Assembly: GCF_900327775.1 (NCBI RefSeq)
Contig: NZ_OUMZ01000006.1
Span: 372,001 to 436,000 of the forward strand
Direction of reading: 5' to 3'
Origin: Roseovarius sp. EL26
Lineage (GTDB): Bacteria; Pseudomonadota; Alphaproteobacteria; Rhodobacterales; Rhodobacteraceae
DNA: 64,000 nucleotides
Both the position numbers and the translations under genes were made by a program. Below, in pieces: positions 8,058-17,418 of this stretch. Position 1 is the first letter of the stretch. Each line of letters opens with the position of its first letter. The notes beneath the pieces are model-generated. The model saw nothing but the letters and a program-made list of their open reading frames with translations. It searched no databases and had not been told where the DNA came from.

Positions 8058-8719
8058 TCGCCATCCTTCAGATGAGGGGTCGCTTTGTTGAAATAATCGA
8101 TCCCGGTTATGAATGTCAGCGCGGCTGCAAGCCACAGCAGCCACAGGCCAGCATAGCCCGCCCAGACCATACCAGTTACTTTCCAGCGAAGGCCATTCAC
8201 ATCTTCTTCAGCGCCTGCAAGGACGTCGATGATTAATGCATCATCCATGCCAAAGCTGGACATGCCGAAGTAGTGCTCAAACACGCCTTGAGCAAACAGT
8301 ACGGCAATTGCTATCATCTGTGTGGTGGTTTTCCACTTGGCCAGCTTTGTGACCTTTAGTGTCCCCGCCGTATCACCAAGATATTCGCGCAAACCTGACA
8401 CAAAAACCTCGCGAAACAGGATCACTGTGGCGGGAAGAACCAACCAAGGCGACATGCTAGAGTACCCAACGATGACCATTAACGCGATCACGACCATAGC
8501 TTTGTCAGCAATAGGATCGAGCATCGCACCCAGTTTGGTGGTTTGTTTCCACGCACGTGCGAGGTAGCCATCGAACCAGTCGGTTATGGCGGCACTAACG
8601 AACAGAACCAGAGCAAACCAGTCAGCATAGGGACGGTTAAAATATAAAAACATCACTGCTACACCGGGGGCAGCGAGTAGGCGTATTGTGGTCAGTATAT
8701 TAGGAATGTTCCATGTCAT
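8054..8719 (-). CDS. pgsA: CDP-diacylglycerol--glycerol-3-phosphate 3-phosphatidyltransferase
   Basis: 221-residue inner-membrane enzyme making phosphatidylglycerol phosphate, the committed step to PG and cardiolipin. The complete CDP-alcohol phosphotransferase motif is present: Asp50-Gly51, Ala54-Arg55, Gly64, Asp68 and Asp72 in DGYLARAWKQTTKLGAMLD and what follows. Several hydrophobic helices surround it. A ~30-residue polar insertion near 150-175 precedes the last helix. It lies downstream of uvrC on the same strand (46-nt gap), and its stop overlaps the moaD start. Confidence 0.95.
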   Translation of the reverse strand: MTWNIPNILTTIRLLAAPGVAVMFLYFNRPYADWFALVLFVSAAITDWFDGYLARAWKQTTKLGAMLDPIADKAMVVIALMVIVGYSSMSPWLVLPATVILFREVFVSGLREYLGDTAGTLKVTKLAKWKTTTQMIAIAVLFAQGVFEHYFGMSSFGMDDALIIDVLAGAEEDVNGLRWKVTGMVWAGYAGLWLLWLAAALTFITGIDYFNKATPHLKDGE

Positions 8720-8765
8720 ATCATAGTTCTACCCGCATTGACATGTAAGGGAAAGGATAGAGAGC

Positions 8766-10637
8766 TCATCCTTTTTCATGAAAGTAATCATAGATCTTTT
8801 GTGCCAGAGCATCGGATATTCCCTCGACAGCCCGAAGGTCTGTCAGATGAGCTCGGCTGACGGCTTTGGCTGATCCGAAATGGGTCAATAGCGCGCGCTT
8901 GCGGCTGGCACCTACTCCGGGGACTTCATCCAGTGGCGTGGCTCCAACAGTTTTGGCGCGTTTCGCCCGATGGGTGCCGATGGCAAACCTGTGTGCCTCG
9001 TCGCGCAGGCGCTGGATGAAGTAAAGCACCGGATCATTGTGGCGCAGGGCCATAGGGCGTTTTCCGGTGCGGTAGAACTCTTCCTTGCCGTGGTCACGGT
9101 CGACACCTTTGGCAACGCCAACCATGGGGACATCTTGCACGCCCATATCTGTCATGATTTCTCGCACCGCACTGACCTGACCGGCCCCTCCATCGATCAG
9201 CAATAATTCAGGCCACAGGCCTTTGCTGCGATCTTCGTCTTCTTTCAGGAGGCGTTTGAAACGGCGTTTGAGGACCTCTTTCATCATACCAAAGTCATCA
9301 CCGGGGGTCAGCTCATCACCTTTGATGTTATACTTGCGATATTGGTTTTTCATGAAGCCGTCTGGTCCGGAAACGATCATTGCACCAACAGCGTGGGCTC
9401 CTTGGATGTGACTGTTGTCATAGACTTCAATTCGTTGCGGTGGGGCGGGCAGCTCAAATGCTTCTTTAAGACCATTGAGCAATTTGGCTTGTGTGGCCGC
9501 CTCGGACATTTTCCGCGCCAGACTCTCACGTGCGTTGCGCAATGCGTTATTGATCAGCTCTGCTTTTTCCCCGCGTTGCGGCAGCAGTATCTCTACTTTG
9601 CGCCCAAGTTTTTCGCTCAAGGCGTCTTGCATGAGATCGTTGTTTTCAATCGCATGTGACAAGATCAGCTGCTTTGGCGGCTCTTTGTTATCATAGAACT
9701 GGCCTATAAAGGCTTCCATCACTTCGGCCTCGGAAATGTCGGACATCACCCGTGGGTAAAAGTCTCGGTTGCCCCAGTTCTGCCCGGCGCGGATGAAAAA
9801 CACCTGTACGCAAGCCTGACCTTTTTCCATATGCAATGCGATCAGGTCAGCCTCGTTCACGGTGCGAGGGTTGATGCCTTGCGATGTCTGCACCTGTGTC
9901 AGCGCCTTGATCCGGTCGCGCAGGGCTGCGGCGCGCTCAAACTCCATTTGGTCTGAGGCTTCGTGCATCTGGGCCGCTAGTTTTTCCTGAATCTCAGTTG
10001 ATCGCCCAGACAGATAGCGTTCCGCATCGTTCACCTGCGCCATGTAATCAGCCTTGGATATATAATCGACACAAGGTGCAGTGCAGCGCTTGATTTGATA
10101 CTGCAGGCAAGGGCGCGTGCGGCTTTCGAACGTCGAGTCTGTGCAATTCCTAAGCTGAAAGGCTCGCTGCAATTGGGCCAAGGTCCTGTTGACGGCCCCT
10201 GCGCTGGCGAAGGGGCCATAATACGTGCCTTTTTCACGTTTTGCCCCCCGATGTTTTTTGATCATCGGGAAATCATGAGTTTTGGTCACCAGAATCTGCG
10301 GAAAGCTTTTGTCGTCGCGTAGCAGCACGTTGTAGCGCGGCTTGAGTTGTTTGATCAGGTTTTGTTCAAGTAAAAGCGCTTCGGTCTCTGTCCGTGTTGT
10401 CAGAAACATCATCGAGGCGGTTTCGGTGATCATACGTGCGATGCGATGGGTATGGCCCGTCATCCGCGCATAGTTCGATACCCGCGCGCGCAGATTGCGA
10501 GCCTTGCCCACATATAACACACGCGCCTGCCCATCGAGCATGCGATAAACCCCTGGGGACGTATCAAGGGTGTTCAGATAGGACTGAATAAGGTGATGGC
10601 CAGTCAGGGCTTCTGTATCAGGTGTGTTTTCAGGCAT
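8766..10637 (-). CDS. uvrC: Excinuclease ABC subunit C
   Basis: 623-residue endonuclease of nucleotide-excision repair that makes both incisions in the UvrB-DNA complex. Domains in order: an N-terminal GIY-YIG nuclease (PGVYRMLDGQARVLYVGKA, about 28-46), the central Cys-containing region with RPCLQYQIKRCTAPC, a UVR motif binding UvrB (about 205-235, QMEFERAAALRDRIKAL), the RNase H-like nuclease domain (IEVYDNSHIQGAHAVGAMIV), and C-terminal helix-hairpin-helix repeats (DEVPGVGASRKRALL). First gene of the operon with pgsA, moaD and moaE. The ribosome site is weak. Confidence 0.97.
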   Translation of the reverse strand: MPENTPDTEALTGHHLIQSYLNTLDTSPGVYRMLDGQARVLYVGKARNLRARVSNYARMTGHTHRIARMITETASMMFLTTRTETEALLLEQNLIKQLKPRYNVLLRDDKSFPQILVTKTHDFPMIKKHRGAKREKGTYYGPFASAGAVNRTLAQLQRAFQLRNCTDSTFESRTRPCLQYQIKRCTAPCVDYISKADYMAQVNDAERYLSGRSTEIQEKLAAQMHEASDQMEFERAAALRDRIKALTQVQTSQGINPRTVNEADLIALHMEKGQACVQVFFIRAGQNWGNRDFYPRVMSDISEAEVMEAFIGQFYDNKEPPKQLILSHAIENNDLMQDALSEKLGRKVEILLPQRGEKAELINNALRNARESLARKMSEAATQAKLLNGLKEAFELPAPPQRIEVYDNSHIQGAHAVGAMIVSGPDGFMKNQYRKYNIKGDELTPGDDFGMMKEVLKRRFKRLLKEDEDRSKGLWPELLLIDGGAGQVSAVREIMTDMGVQDVPMVGVAKGVDRDHGKEEFYRTGKRPMALRHNDPVLYFIQRLRDEAHRFAIGTHRAKRAKTVGATPLDEVPGVGASRKRALLTHFGSAKAVSRAHLTDLRAVEGISDALAQKIYDYFHEKG

Positions 10638-11083
10638 GGCAGCACAATACGATTCCCTGCGGTGGCTGCAATCTTATAAGAGGCTTCGCAAGGGCAAACC
10701 TTTCCACGAAAGTTGTGGATAAGTCTGGAGATAAGTTTGCTGCATTCGGAGTTTTTTGTTGGTTATTGCGGATTTCCGCTATTTGCCTAAAAAATAGGCA
10801 CTTATATAAAGCATTGAAATTAAATGTAAAAAAATTACAGCCATGGCAATATACTGAAAACATTGCAGTTTTTGTAACGCTTGTGTGAACGAAGTTGAGA
10901 AAGTGCAAAACTTTTCTACCGCTGCCACAAAAATTAATGGCAAGCAGGGCTTGGTTCGCGATTTACGTGGTGCGTAATGGCGGCTGTATATCAGCATTTT
11001 CAGACGCTGTTGATTACCCAAAAGGGTAGGGTGGTTTTGAAATACTGATTGATCTGATCCGCGCTGTTTGTGGCTCAGTATTA
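10638..11083. other. Intergenic stretch upstream of uvrC and downstream of the antiporter gene
   Basis: No convincing gene. The uvrC end has a TATAAG box on the minus strand about 40 nt before the ATG, with only a weak -35. The middle is strongly AT-rich and contains a short dyad TGCCTA/TAGGCA (10784-10800). The antiporter end carries an 8-bp stem AATACTGA (11041-11048)/TCAGTATT (11075-11082) that could end the minus-strand operon. Open frames of 80-90 codons on both strands look like chance. Confidence 0.4.
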
Positions 11084-12037
11084 TCAGCTCAGGACGACAG
11101 CAACGTAAGCGAAATAAAGACCAGTCAGCGCAATGCCCCATGCTCGGCCGATATCTTGTTTGAAAAAGACGAAGGGAATCAGCATCAAAGACGCCGCAAG
11201 CATGACCCAAAGATCAAACTGAACAAAGCTCTGCGCCACTGGGATATTGCCAATCACAGAGGTGACCCCAATGATTGCCAGCAGATTGAACATGTTTGAG
11301 CCAATCACATTGCCCAACGCCACGTCGGCCTGTTTGCGCAGGGCTGCCATCACAGTTGTTGCCAGCTCAGGCAAAGAGGTTCCAAGAGCAACAAGCGTCA
11401 GTCCAATTACGGTATCGCTTATCCCAAAGGAGCGGGCAATGATTGAGGCATTGTCCACCAGTAGATCAGCACCCAGTGGAAGTCCGAGTAAGCCCAAGAA
11501 CAAAAACATGCTGATCTGCCACCATGGCATATCAGGGTCCGCACCTTCGACGTCTTCTTCGTTGTCACTGATGGCTGAACAGTTACGACGGTGGTTTCTG
11601 GCCTCGCGCAGGGCATCCCACAAAACATAAGCCAGAACTGCCAGCAAAACGATTGCGGCAAAGAAATCAAACACGCCACGAAATGCCAGCCCGATGAATA
11701 GTAAAGTGGCCCCCAGCATGGTCACATAGTTTTTGCGCGTATCGCATTGACTGGTGTGCAGGCCAGACAGTAAGGCCGGCACACCTAAGACCAGCAGAAT
11801 ATTGGCAGTGTTTGACCCAACGACATTCCCCAGGGCCAGGCCAGGCTTATTGTCCAGTACGGCGTTCACAGAAATTAGCAACTCAGGAGCGGATGTCCCA
11901 AAGGCCACAATTGTCAGGCTGACAATCAGCGCCGGAATACCCATGCGCAGGCTGAGGTTGACTGCGCCTTTCACAAGTGCATCGCCACCCAGCAGAAGAA
12001 TGAGCAAACCCAGACCAGTAAACAACCAAGGGGTCAT
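11084..12037 (-). CDS. Calcium/sodium (CaCA-family) antiporter
   Basis: 317-residue inner-membrane cation exchanger of the YrbG type with about ten hydrophobic helices. The two internally repeated alpha motifs that form the ion path are both clear: GTSAPELLISVNAVL with ALGNVVGSN in the first half, and GTSLPELATTVMAAL with ALGNVIGSN in the second, each with the essential Glu. The loop between the halves is acidic (NEEDVEGADPD). Its ATG overlaps the stop of the 56-residue Cys4 peptide gene by four bases, so it is the third gene of the S49 protease operon. Ion specificity beyond the family assignment is not readable. Confidence 0.92.
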   Translation of the reverse strand: MTPWLFTGLGLLILLLGGDALVKGAVNLSLRMGIPALIVSLTIVAFGTSAPELLISVNAVLDNKPGLALGNVVGSNTANILLVLGVPALLSGLHTSQCDTRKNYVTMLGATLLFIGLAFRGVFDFFAAIVLLAVLAYVLWDALREARNHRRNCSAISDNEEDVEGADPDMPWWQISMFLFLGLLGLPLGADLLVDNASIIARSFGISDTVIGLTLVALGTSLPELATTVMAALRKQADVALGNVIGSNMFNLLAIIGVTSVIGNIPVAQSFVQFDLWVMLAASLMLIPFVFFKQDIGRAWGIALTGLYFAYVAVVLS

Positions 12038-12204
12038 TTGCGCCCGCCTTTCTTGCAGGCGCAGGGGCCTTTTCCGAGTTTAAAGCGTTTGCAGTCAGGA
12101 CAGCGTTTTGATGCCAGTTTCGTCTGCCCGGGAAACCTGAGCCGCCCAAACATGGCCAGCACACCCATAAAGATCAAAAACAGGAAGACTATCTTTATGA
12201 CCAA
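12034..12204 (-). CDS. Small membrane peptide with C-terminal Cys4 motif
   Basis: 56-residue protein: one N-terminal hydrophobic helix (IKIVFLFLIFMGVLAMFG) and a basic C-terminal tail with CPDC and CAC, four cysteines spaced like a zinc ribbon or knuckle. The likely start is TTG at 12204, one base after the protease stop; no ATG or GTG gives this N-terminus. The frame upstream runs inside the protease gene and is ignored. The stop overlaps the antiporter ATG (ATGA). The position between a signal-peptide-peptidase-like protease and a transporter suggests a membrane-anchored accessory, but the function is unknown. Confidence 0.72.
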   Translation of the reverse strand: MVIKIVFLFLIFMGVLAMFGRLRFPGQTKLASKRCPDCKRFKLGKGPCACKKGGRK

Positions 12205-12205
12205 A

Positions 12206-13000
12206 TCAGAGCCCGTAACGCGCGTAATCTGCGCGCTCCTCAATTGTGGTGATCGCGTCTTGCATGATCGTGCTACCGAAACGTTGCAGCAACCCGCGTT
12301 TCTTGCCGTAGTGGGCAAAGCGCACCTTATCGCCGTAAACTTCTTTCATCTTCGGGTGCAGATGGGCAATGCCATCCACCAACCCCAGATCCATGGCGCG
12401 CCGGCCCAGCCAGAACTCTCCGGTAAAGAGGTCTTGTTTGCTGTTCAATCTGGTCCCGCGGCGCTCACGTACTTGACGGGTGAAATTGATGTGCAGATCG
12501 CCAAGGATACCCTCGAGGCGTTCAACATCCTCTTTCTTTTCAGGCAGGAACGGGTCCAGCATGCTTTTCGATTTGACCGAAGTATGCACGCGGCGCTCTA
12601 TCCCTTGCCGGGCAAGGAAGACATGCGCACCAAAGCTAGACGATATCACCCCGATGGAACCAACAACTGAGCTTTCGTCTACCCAGATCTGATCAGCAGC
12701 TGTGGCCAGCCAATATCCACCCGAGGCGGCAACGTCTTCTACAAAGGCATGCACAGGGATCGAATGCTCATTGGCCAGCCTGCGAATGCGGGCTGCGATC
12801 AGAGACGATTGTACAGGAGAGCCGCCGGGTGAATTAATCACCAAAGCAATCGCTGAGGGTTTTTTGCGTTTGAAGGCCTTCTCAATCAGCGGGGCCATCC
12901 CTTCATCATTAAGGGCTTTGCCACCTGTACCGATTGTGCCGGACAGACGAATGACCGCGACCAGCGGCGGGCGTTTTTTGAAGGGAAACCAAAACTTCAT
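12206..13000 (-). CDS. S49-family serine protease (SppA/SohB-like)
   Basis: 264 residues, the short single-domain form of the S49 peptidases that degrade signal peptides or membrane proteins. The hallmark NSPGGSPVQS (56-65) is followed by the nucleophile region AASGGYWLA (Ser93), SSVVGSIGVI, and the KSKSMLDPF segment holding the catalytic lysine (Lys145, possibly Lys143). The N-terminal stretch is only weakly hydrophobic, so a membrane anchor is not obvious; the next gene's membrane peptide could supply one (inference). First gene of a three-gene operon with the Cys4 peptide and the cation antiporter. Confidence 0.9.
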   Translation of the reverse strand: MKFWFPFKKRPPLVAVIRLSGTIGTGGKALNDEGMAPLIEKAFKRKKPSAIALVINSPGGSPVQSSLIAARIRRLANEHSIPVHAFVEDVAASGGYWLATAADQIWVDESSVVGSIGVISSSFGAHVFLARQGIERRVHTSVKSKSMLDPFLPEKKEDVERLEGILGDLHINFTRQVRERRGTRLNSKQDLFTGEFWLGRRAMDLGLVDGIAHLHPKMKEVYGDKVRFAHYGKKRGLLQRFGSTIMQDAITTIEERADYARYGL

Positions 13001-13112
13001 ATCGCCGATGTAGAATGCGCGGCGGCCTCAGACAAGGCGGCAGGGGGTAGGTTCTGTGTGGATTGCCTAAAAAGTTACTTCTGGTGGGCAAATAAGTCAC
13101 GCTGTGGCTGAT

Positions 13113-13874
13113 TTAACTTTTGAGGCGGTATCCCGTTTTGAAGATAAACCACACGATGCCAAGACAGACGCCAGAAAAAATCGTAACGGCCAGCAGGCTA
13201 AGCCCAATCGGTACATCGGCCACCCCGAAAAACGACCAGCGAAAGCCGGAAATCAAATACATGATCGGATTGAACAAGGTGATTTTCTGCCAAAGGCTAG
13301 GAAGCATAGAAATTGAATAAAATGACCCCCCGAGGAAAACCAGCGGTGTGATGACCAGTAGTGGGATCAGTTGCAATTGCTGAAAATTCTCTGACCAGAT
13401 CCCAATAATGAAGCCAAATAGGGAAAACGAGATGCAGATCATTACCAGAAAGGCCAGCATTGCAATCGGGTGTTTTATTTCCAGATCGACAAAGAAGGTT
13501 GCGGTGAGCAGGATAACAACCCCGACAAATAGCGCTTTGGTGGCAGCCGCGCCAACATAGCCCAAAACGATCTCAAGAAAGTTTACCGGGGCGGACAGAA
13601 CCTCAAAGATGGTACCAATGAATTTGGGAAAATAGATCCCGAAAGAGGCGTTGCTGAGCGCTTGGGTCATTACACTGAGCATAATCAAGCCGGGCACGAT
13701 GAAGGCGCCGTAAGACACACCGTCAACTTCGGCGATGCGGCTGCCGATGGCGGCGCCAAAAACGACAAAATAGAGCGACGTGGAAATCACAGGTGATAGA
13801 AAGCTTTCCATCAGCGTTCTGAAAAATCTTTTCATTTCATAGGCATAAATGGCCCATACTGCATGAAAGTTCAT
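13113..13874 (-). CDS. ABC-2 type transporter permease
   Basis: 253-residue integral membrane protein with six predicted helices. It shows the ABC-2 layout: the N-terminal cytosolic segment [21 protein letters not shown], then [12 protein letters not shown] and the later [16 protein letters not shown], typical of the YadH/DrrB group. It forms an exporter with the ATPase at 13871-14800, whose stop overlaps this start (ATGA). The substrate is not identifiable; relatives export drugs, lipids or polysaccharide-linked molecules. A short intergenic region separates it from the S49 protease gene downstream. Confidence 0.92.
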   Translation of the reverse strand: MNFHAVWAIYAYEMKRFFRTLMESFLSPVISTSLYFVVFGAAIGSRIAEVDGVSYGAFIVPGLIMLSVMTQALSNASFGIYFPKFIGTIFEVLSAPVNFLEIVLGYVGAAATKALFVGVVILLTATFFVDLEIKHPIAMLAFLVMICISFSLFGFIIGIWSENFQQLQLIPLLVITPLVFLGGSFYSISMLPSLWQKITLFNPIMYLISGFRWSFFGVADVPIGLSLLAVTIFSGVCLGIVWFIFKTGYRLKS

Positions 13875-14800
13875 GCGGCTTCCTCCTTGACCAAGTCTAC
13901 AAAAATCTCTTCGAGGCTCGATTGACTGGTGTGGATATCGCGCAGGGCCAGACCCTCTTGTGCCAGAGTGTATAACAACCGGGTGATGCCCGTGCGTTCG
14001 CCCTGCGTATCGTAGTGATAGCTCAGGTTCAAACCCTCAGCGCATAATTCGAGTTCGTATTCTTTCAGAGTATCAGGAATAGAAGTGACAGGTTCACTTA
14101 GTTCAATTCGTAGGGTCTTGCGCCCCAAACGCTTCATCAAGGCGTCTTTCTCTTCGACCAGCAGAATTTCCCCTTTGCTGATCACCGCGATCCGATCGGC
14201 GATGGCCTCGGCCTCTTCAATGTAGTGTGTGGTTAAAATGATGGTCACACCTTGGGATTTCAGATCCTCAACCACCTCCCACATATCGCGGCGCAATTCG
14301 ACATCGACGCCAGCGGTCGGTTCATCCAAGAACAGTACGCGGGGTTCATGCACCAGCGCCTTTGCGATCAGAACGCGGCGCTTCATGCCGCCGGACAATT
14401 CGCGAATGCGGTTATTGCGTTTGTCCCAAAGCGACAGCTGACGAAGAATCTTTTCAATCAGCGCGTCATCACGCCCTTTCCCAAACAGGCCCCGCGAAAA
14501 CCGCACGGTGTTCATCACCTTTTCAAACGGCTCCAGTGCCAGTTCCTGCGGCACAAGCCCAATGATGGACCGGGTTTCGCGATATCCTGATTGTATGTCG
14601 TGCCCCCCGACCGTGGCACTGCCGCCGGTCGGTGTGGTGATGCCGCACAGAGCAGAAATCAAAGTCGTTTTTCCCGCACCATTAGGGCCGAGGAGGGCCA
14701 AAATTTCCCCTTCTTCGATCGTAAGGTTTATTCCCCTCAGGGCCTGAAAACCATCATTATAGGTTTTCTGCAGGTTCTGGACATCAACGATAGGCGGCAT
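13871..14800 (-). CDS. ABC transporter ATP-binding protein (ABC-2 exporter)
   Basis: 309-residue cytosolic ATPase of the YadG/CcmA type. Walker [11 protein letters not shown]-loop VPQE, signature LSGGMKRR, Walker [13 protein letters not shown] and the H-loop histidine in [10 protein letters not shown] are all intact, followed by the ~90-residue C-terminal extension common in this subfamily. The frame continues upstream to 14845, but the ATG at 14800 has GGAGAG six bases before it. It drives the permease encoded immediately downstream with a 4-nt overlap. A very similar ATPase without a permease is at 27186. Confidence 0.94.
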   Translation of the reverse strand: MPPIVDVQNLQKTYNDGFQALRGINLTIEEGEILALLGPNGAGKTTLISALCGITTPTGGSATVGGHDIQSGYRETRSIIGLVPQELALEPFEKVMNTVRFSRGLFGKGRDDALIEKILRQLSLWDKRNNRIRELSGGMKRRVLIAKALVHEPRVLFLDEPTAGVDVELRRDMWEVVEDLKSQGVTIILTTHYIEEAEAIADRIAVISKGEILLVEEKDALMKRLGRKTLRIELSEPVTSIPDTLKEYELELCAEGLNLSYHYDTQGERTGITRLLYTLAQEGLALRDIHTSQSSLEEIFVDLVKEEAA

Positions 14801-14894
14801 GTGTCTCTCCATTTCGTCGAGGGACATTATGCGAGTTTTCAGCAAGGGGAAATGGTGAAAAATTGCGGTGCTAGCCCTGCGTTATCGCACAGGA

Positions 14895-15398
14895 TCAACT
14901 GATCAATCGCTTGAGCCAGCTTTTCTTTTCCACTTCTTCTTCGGGATCGTCGTCTTTGGGGCCTTCAATGACCTCTTCTAGACGGGTAAAAAATTGATCG
15001 GCCATCTTTTTGGCAAAGCCATCAACAATACGGCTGCCCAACTGGGCCAGCTTGCCACCAACCTTGGCCTCAACTTCATACAGTAAACGGGTGCCGTCTT
15101 CGGTGTCTTCAAGGCTGACCTTAGCGGCGCCTTTGGCAAATCCGGCGGCGCCACCTTTGCCTTCGCCGGTCAGGGTCAAAGATTCGTGTTCAATAACGTC
15201 CGAAACGCTGACATTGCCCTTAAAGGTGGCTTTGACCGGGCCAACCTTTTGTTGAACCGTGGCTTCAAAACCATCCTCTGGGGTTCCGGTCAGCGCCTGT
15301 GTGCCCGGCACACATTCTTTTAGCACATCAGGGTTAAGCAGTGCGGCCCAAACGATGCTGCGCTGTGCCTGTATCATGCGTTCGCCGGTCATTTGCAT
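14895..15398 (-). CDS. CoxG-like SRPBCC protein
   Basis: 167 residues resembling the carbon-monoxide-dehydrogenase subunit G (CoxG) family: MQMTGERMIQAQRSIVWAAL, then CVPGTQALT, VGPVKATFKGNV, GEGKGGAAGFAKG and VGGKLAQLGSRIVDG, the usual ligand-pocket blocks. The extra C-terminal tail is acidic then basic (KDDDPEEEVEKKSWLKRL). In aerobic CO dehydrogenase clusters CoxG recruits the enzyme to the membrane, but no coxL/M/S genes are in this window and the family occurs widely without them. Single gene, divergent from smpB. The ATG at 15398 has a GGGGAA site. Confidence 0.88.
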   Translation of the reverse strand: MQMTGERMIQAQRSIVWAALLNPDVLKECVPGTQALTGTPEDGFEATVQQKVGPVKATFKGNVSVSDVIEHESLTLTGEGKGGAAGFAKGAAKVSLEDTEDGTRLLYEVEAKVGGKLAQLGSRIVDGFAKKMADQFFTRLEEVIEGPKDDDPEEEVEKKSWLKRLIS

Positions 15399-15577
15399 GG
15401 TCGTGTTCCCCTGTCAGTGCGTTGATTCAGTCATACGTCATGCTGTGATGATCGCCAAGGTTGCTGATTTAGCGCAGCTTTATATCCTGACAAGTGCCCC
15501 CTTGGCCTTGGCCGCAACACCGACTATCTATGCGCTTTGCTGATTGATAAATTTCAGATGCTGCAGGACGCGAGAGC

Positions 15578-16054
15578 ATGGCCAAACAAAAAGATAACCC
15601 AAACTACAAGGTCATCGCCGAGAACCGGCGTGCGCGCTTTGACTATGCCATCGAGGATGACATCGAATGTGGGGTGATCTTGCAGGGTTCAGAGGTGAAA
15701 TCCCTGCGCGAAAATAGCGGAAACATCGCCGAAAGCTATGCCACGGTTGATGATGGAGAGCTGTGGCTGATCAACTCGTACATCGCACCTTATGAGCAGG
15801 CAAAAATGTTCCCGCATGAAGAAAAACGTCGGCGCAAGTTGTTGGTGTCACGCAAAGAGCTGGCAAAGCTTTGGCAGGCGACGTCGCGCAAAGGTATGAC
15901 GTTGGTACCCTTGGTGCTGTATTTCAATCACAAAGGTCTGGCCAAGCTGAAGATCGGTATCGCCAAAGGTAAAACCAATACTGACAAACGTGCAACCGAG
16001 GCAAAACGCGACTGGGGTCGTCAAAAGCAACGTTTGTTGCGTCACGGGGAATAA
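15578..16054 (+). CDS. smpB: SsrA-binding protein
   Basis: 158-residue beta-barrel protein that binds tmRNA and brings it to stalled ribosomes for trans-translation. Family blocks are complete: [39 protein letters not shown], the [10 protein letters not shown] turn, [10 protein letters not shown] and a C-terminal basic tail ([19 protein letters not shown]) that folds in the decoding centre. No tmRNA gene is seen nearby. The upstream 180 nt are non-coding and shared with the divergent CoxG-like gene. The ATG follows an AGGACGCGAGAG stretch. Confidence 0.97.
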   Translation: MAKQKDNPNYKVIAENRRARFDYAIEDDIECGVILQGSEVKSLRENSGNIAESYATVDDGELWLINSYIAPYEQAKMFPHEEKRRRKLLVSRKELAKLWQATSRKGMTLVPLVLYFNHKGLAKLKIGIAKGKTNTDKRATEAKRDWGRQKQRLLRHGE

Positions 16055-16167
16055 GGCCGCATTTTTTCCTTACCTGATGCGCCAAACCCTTGCTAAGCTG
16101 ATGACATGCCCGGGGAAATGACGAGATCAGATCGTCTATGCCCCTCTGAATAGTAGGAGCTTGACGC

Positions 16168-16443
16168 ATGGAACTTATTATCAGCCTGATTGCCGGTGCT
16201 ATTGGCGGTAACGTCGCCGGTGGTGTTTTGAAAAAATATGATCTGGGAACGCTGGGCAATTCGCTTGCCGGTATTTTGGGCGGTGGCTTGGGTGGTCAAA
16301 TATTGTCGATGCTTGGTGCTGGTGGTGCAGCCGGAGGCGGCAGCATGGTCATGGATATCATCGGCAGTTTGGCCTCGGGTGGTGTTGGTGGCGGTGTTGT
16401 GATGGTGGTGATTGGCATCATCAAAAAGGCTTTGATTAAATAA
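16168..16443 (+). CDS. Glycine-rich small membrane protein, function unknown
   Basis: 91 residues, almost entirely Gly, Ala, Ile, Leu and Val with repeated GxxxG spacing (ISLIAGAIGGNVAGGVLKK, LAGILGGGLGGQILSML, GGVGGGVVMVVIG), i.e. glycine-zipper helices, likely two or three membrane-inserted segments, ending in KKALIK. A clear AGGAG site precedes the ATG. I do not recognise a characterised family. Glycine-zipper peptides can oligomerise in membranes, but a role is not deducible. It lies between smpB and sseA, each separated by about 110 nt, so it may be its own unit. Confidence 0.75.
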   Translation: MELIISLIAGAIGGNVAGGVLKKYDLGTLGNSLAGILGGGLGGQILSMLGAGGAAGGGSMVMDIIGSLASGGVGGGVVMVVIGIIKKALIK

Positions 16444-16476
16444 CTGACCTAATAACCCATCAAATAAGATGGATTT

Positions 16477-16505
16477 GCAGGCCTCTGATGGGGGCCTGCT
16501 CTTGC
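16477..16505 (+). terminator. Hairpin after the glycine-rich peptide gene
   Basis: A 7-bp stem GCAGGCC (16477-16483)/GGCCTGC (16493-16499) follows the stop and is trailed by TCTTGCTCTTG. A true T run is missing, so it is a weak terminator candidate. Confidence 0.4.
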
Positions 16506-16557
16506 TCTTGGGGGGGCTTGGCTGTAGGTCAGGGCCTGATCTGAAAAGGGAACCCCG

Positions 16558-17418
16558 ATGGCACAGGATGACCCCAAAACTCTTGTTTCGACCAGCTGGC
16601 TGGCCGAACACCTGAAAGACCCCGACCTGCGCATTCTGGACGGGACTTGGTTCATGCCTTCTGAGGGGCGTGATGGGCGCAGCGAATTTGAGGCTGGTCA
16701 CATCCCAAACGCGCGGTTTTTCGATATCGATGAGATTAGCGATCTTCGGTCAGATCTACCGCATATGGTGCCTCCGGTTGAGAAATTCATGTCGCGGATG
16801 CGGGCCTTGGGTGTTGGTGATGGCCATCAGGTGGTTGTCTATGATGCACACGGCCTGTTTTCGGCCGCACGTGTTTGGTGGCTGTTCCGCTTGATGGGGC
16901 AGGAGAACGTTGCCGTTCTGGACGGTGGTTTGCCAAAATGGGCAGCCGAAGGGCATTCGGTCGAAAGTCAGCCACCGGTGATCCGCGATCGACATATGAC
17001 AGTTAAACAACAGCACCAGATGGTGCGCGACGTGACGCAGGTTTCATCGGCCTCTAAGCTGGGCGATCACGAAATCCTGGACGCCCGCGCGCCGGGCCGT
17101 TTTGCAGGCACCGAGGCCGAGCCGCGCGTCGGCCTACGCAGCGGGCACATTCCTGGTGCAAAGAATGTGTTCTTCAAAACGCTTTTGAATGGCGACGGCA
17201 CGATGAAAGATCCCGATGCATTGCGTGCTGTGTTTGATGCGTCTGGCGTCGACCTGGCAAAGCCAGTGATCACCTCTTGTGGCTCTGGTGTGACCGCTTC
17301 GGTTATTAACCTTGCCCTCGAACGGATCGGGAAAACCGATCATGCTTTATATGACGGCTCTTGGACCGAATGGGGGGCCTTCCCCACGTTGCCAATTGCC
17401 ACCTCTGGAGACAACTGA
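16558..17418 (+). CDS. sseA: 3-mercaptopyruvate sulfurtransferase
   Basis: 286 residues with two tandem rhodanese domains. The C-terminal one carries the active-site loop CGSGVTA with catalytic Cys241. That loop, with Gly-Ser rather than the charged residues of thiosulfate sulfurtransferases, marks the mercaptopyruvate type. The N-terminal domain has YDAHGLFSAARVWWLFR where the inactive site would be. It converts 3-mercaptopyruvate to pyruvate, passing sulfur to an acceptor. The stop overlaps by one base the ATG of the aminotransferase downstream (TGATG), so the two are translationally coupled, which fits cysteine degradation by transamination and sulfur transfer (inference). Confidence 0.93.
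   Translation: MAQDDPKTLVSTSWLAEHLKDPDLRILDGTWFMPSEGRDGRSEFEAGHIPNARFFDIDEISDLRSDLPHMVPPVEKFMSRMRALGVGDGHQVVVYDAHGLFSAARVWWLFRLMGQENVAVLDGGLPKWAAEGHSVESQPPVIRDRHMTVKQQHQMVRDVTQVSSASKLGDHEILDARAPGRFAGTEAEPRVGLRSGHIPGAKNVFFKTLLNGDGTMKDPDALRAVFDASGVDLAKPVITSCGSGVTASVINLALERIGKTDHALYDGSWTEWGAFPTLPIATSGDN

Noticed and set aside
10622..10908. Small genes of 88-92 codons on both strands upstream of uvrC
   Set aside because: They overlap each other and the uvrC start, and their composition follows the AT-rich spacer.
14895..15398. Part of an aerobic CO dehydrogenase cluster
   Set aside because: The CoxG-like gene is alone; no molybdenum hydroxylase subunits are encoded in the window.
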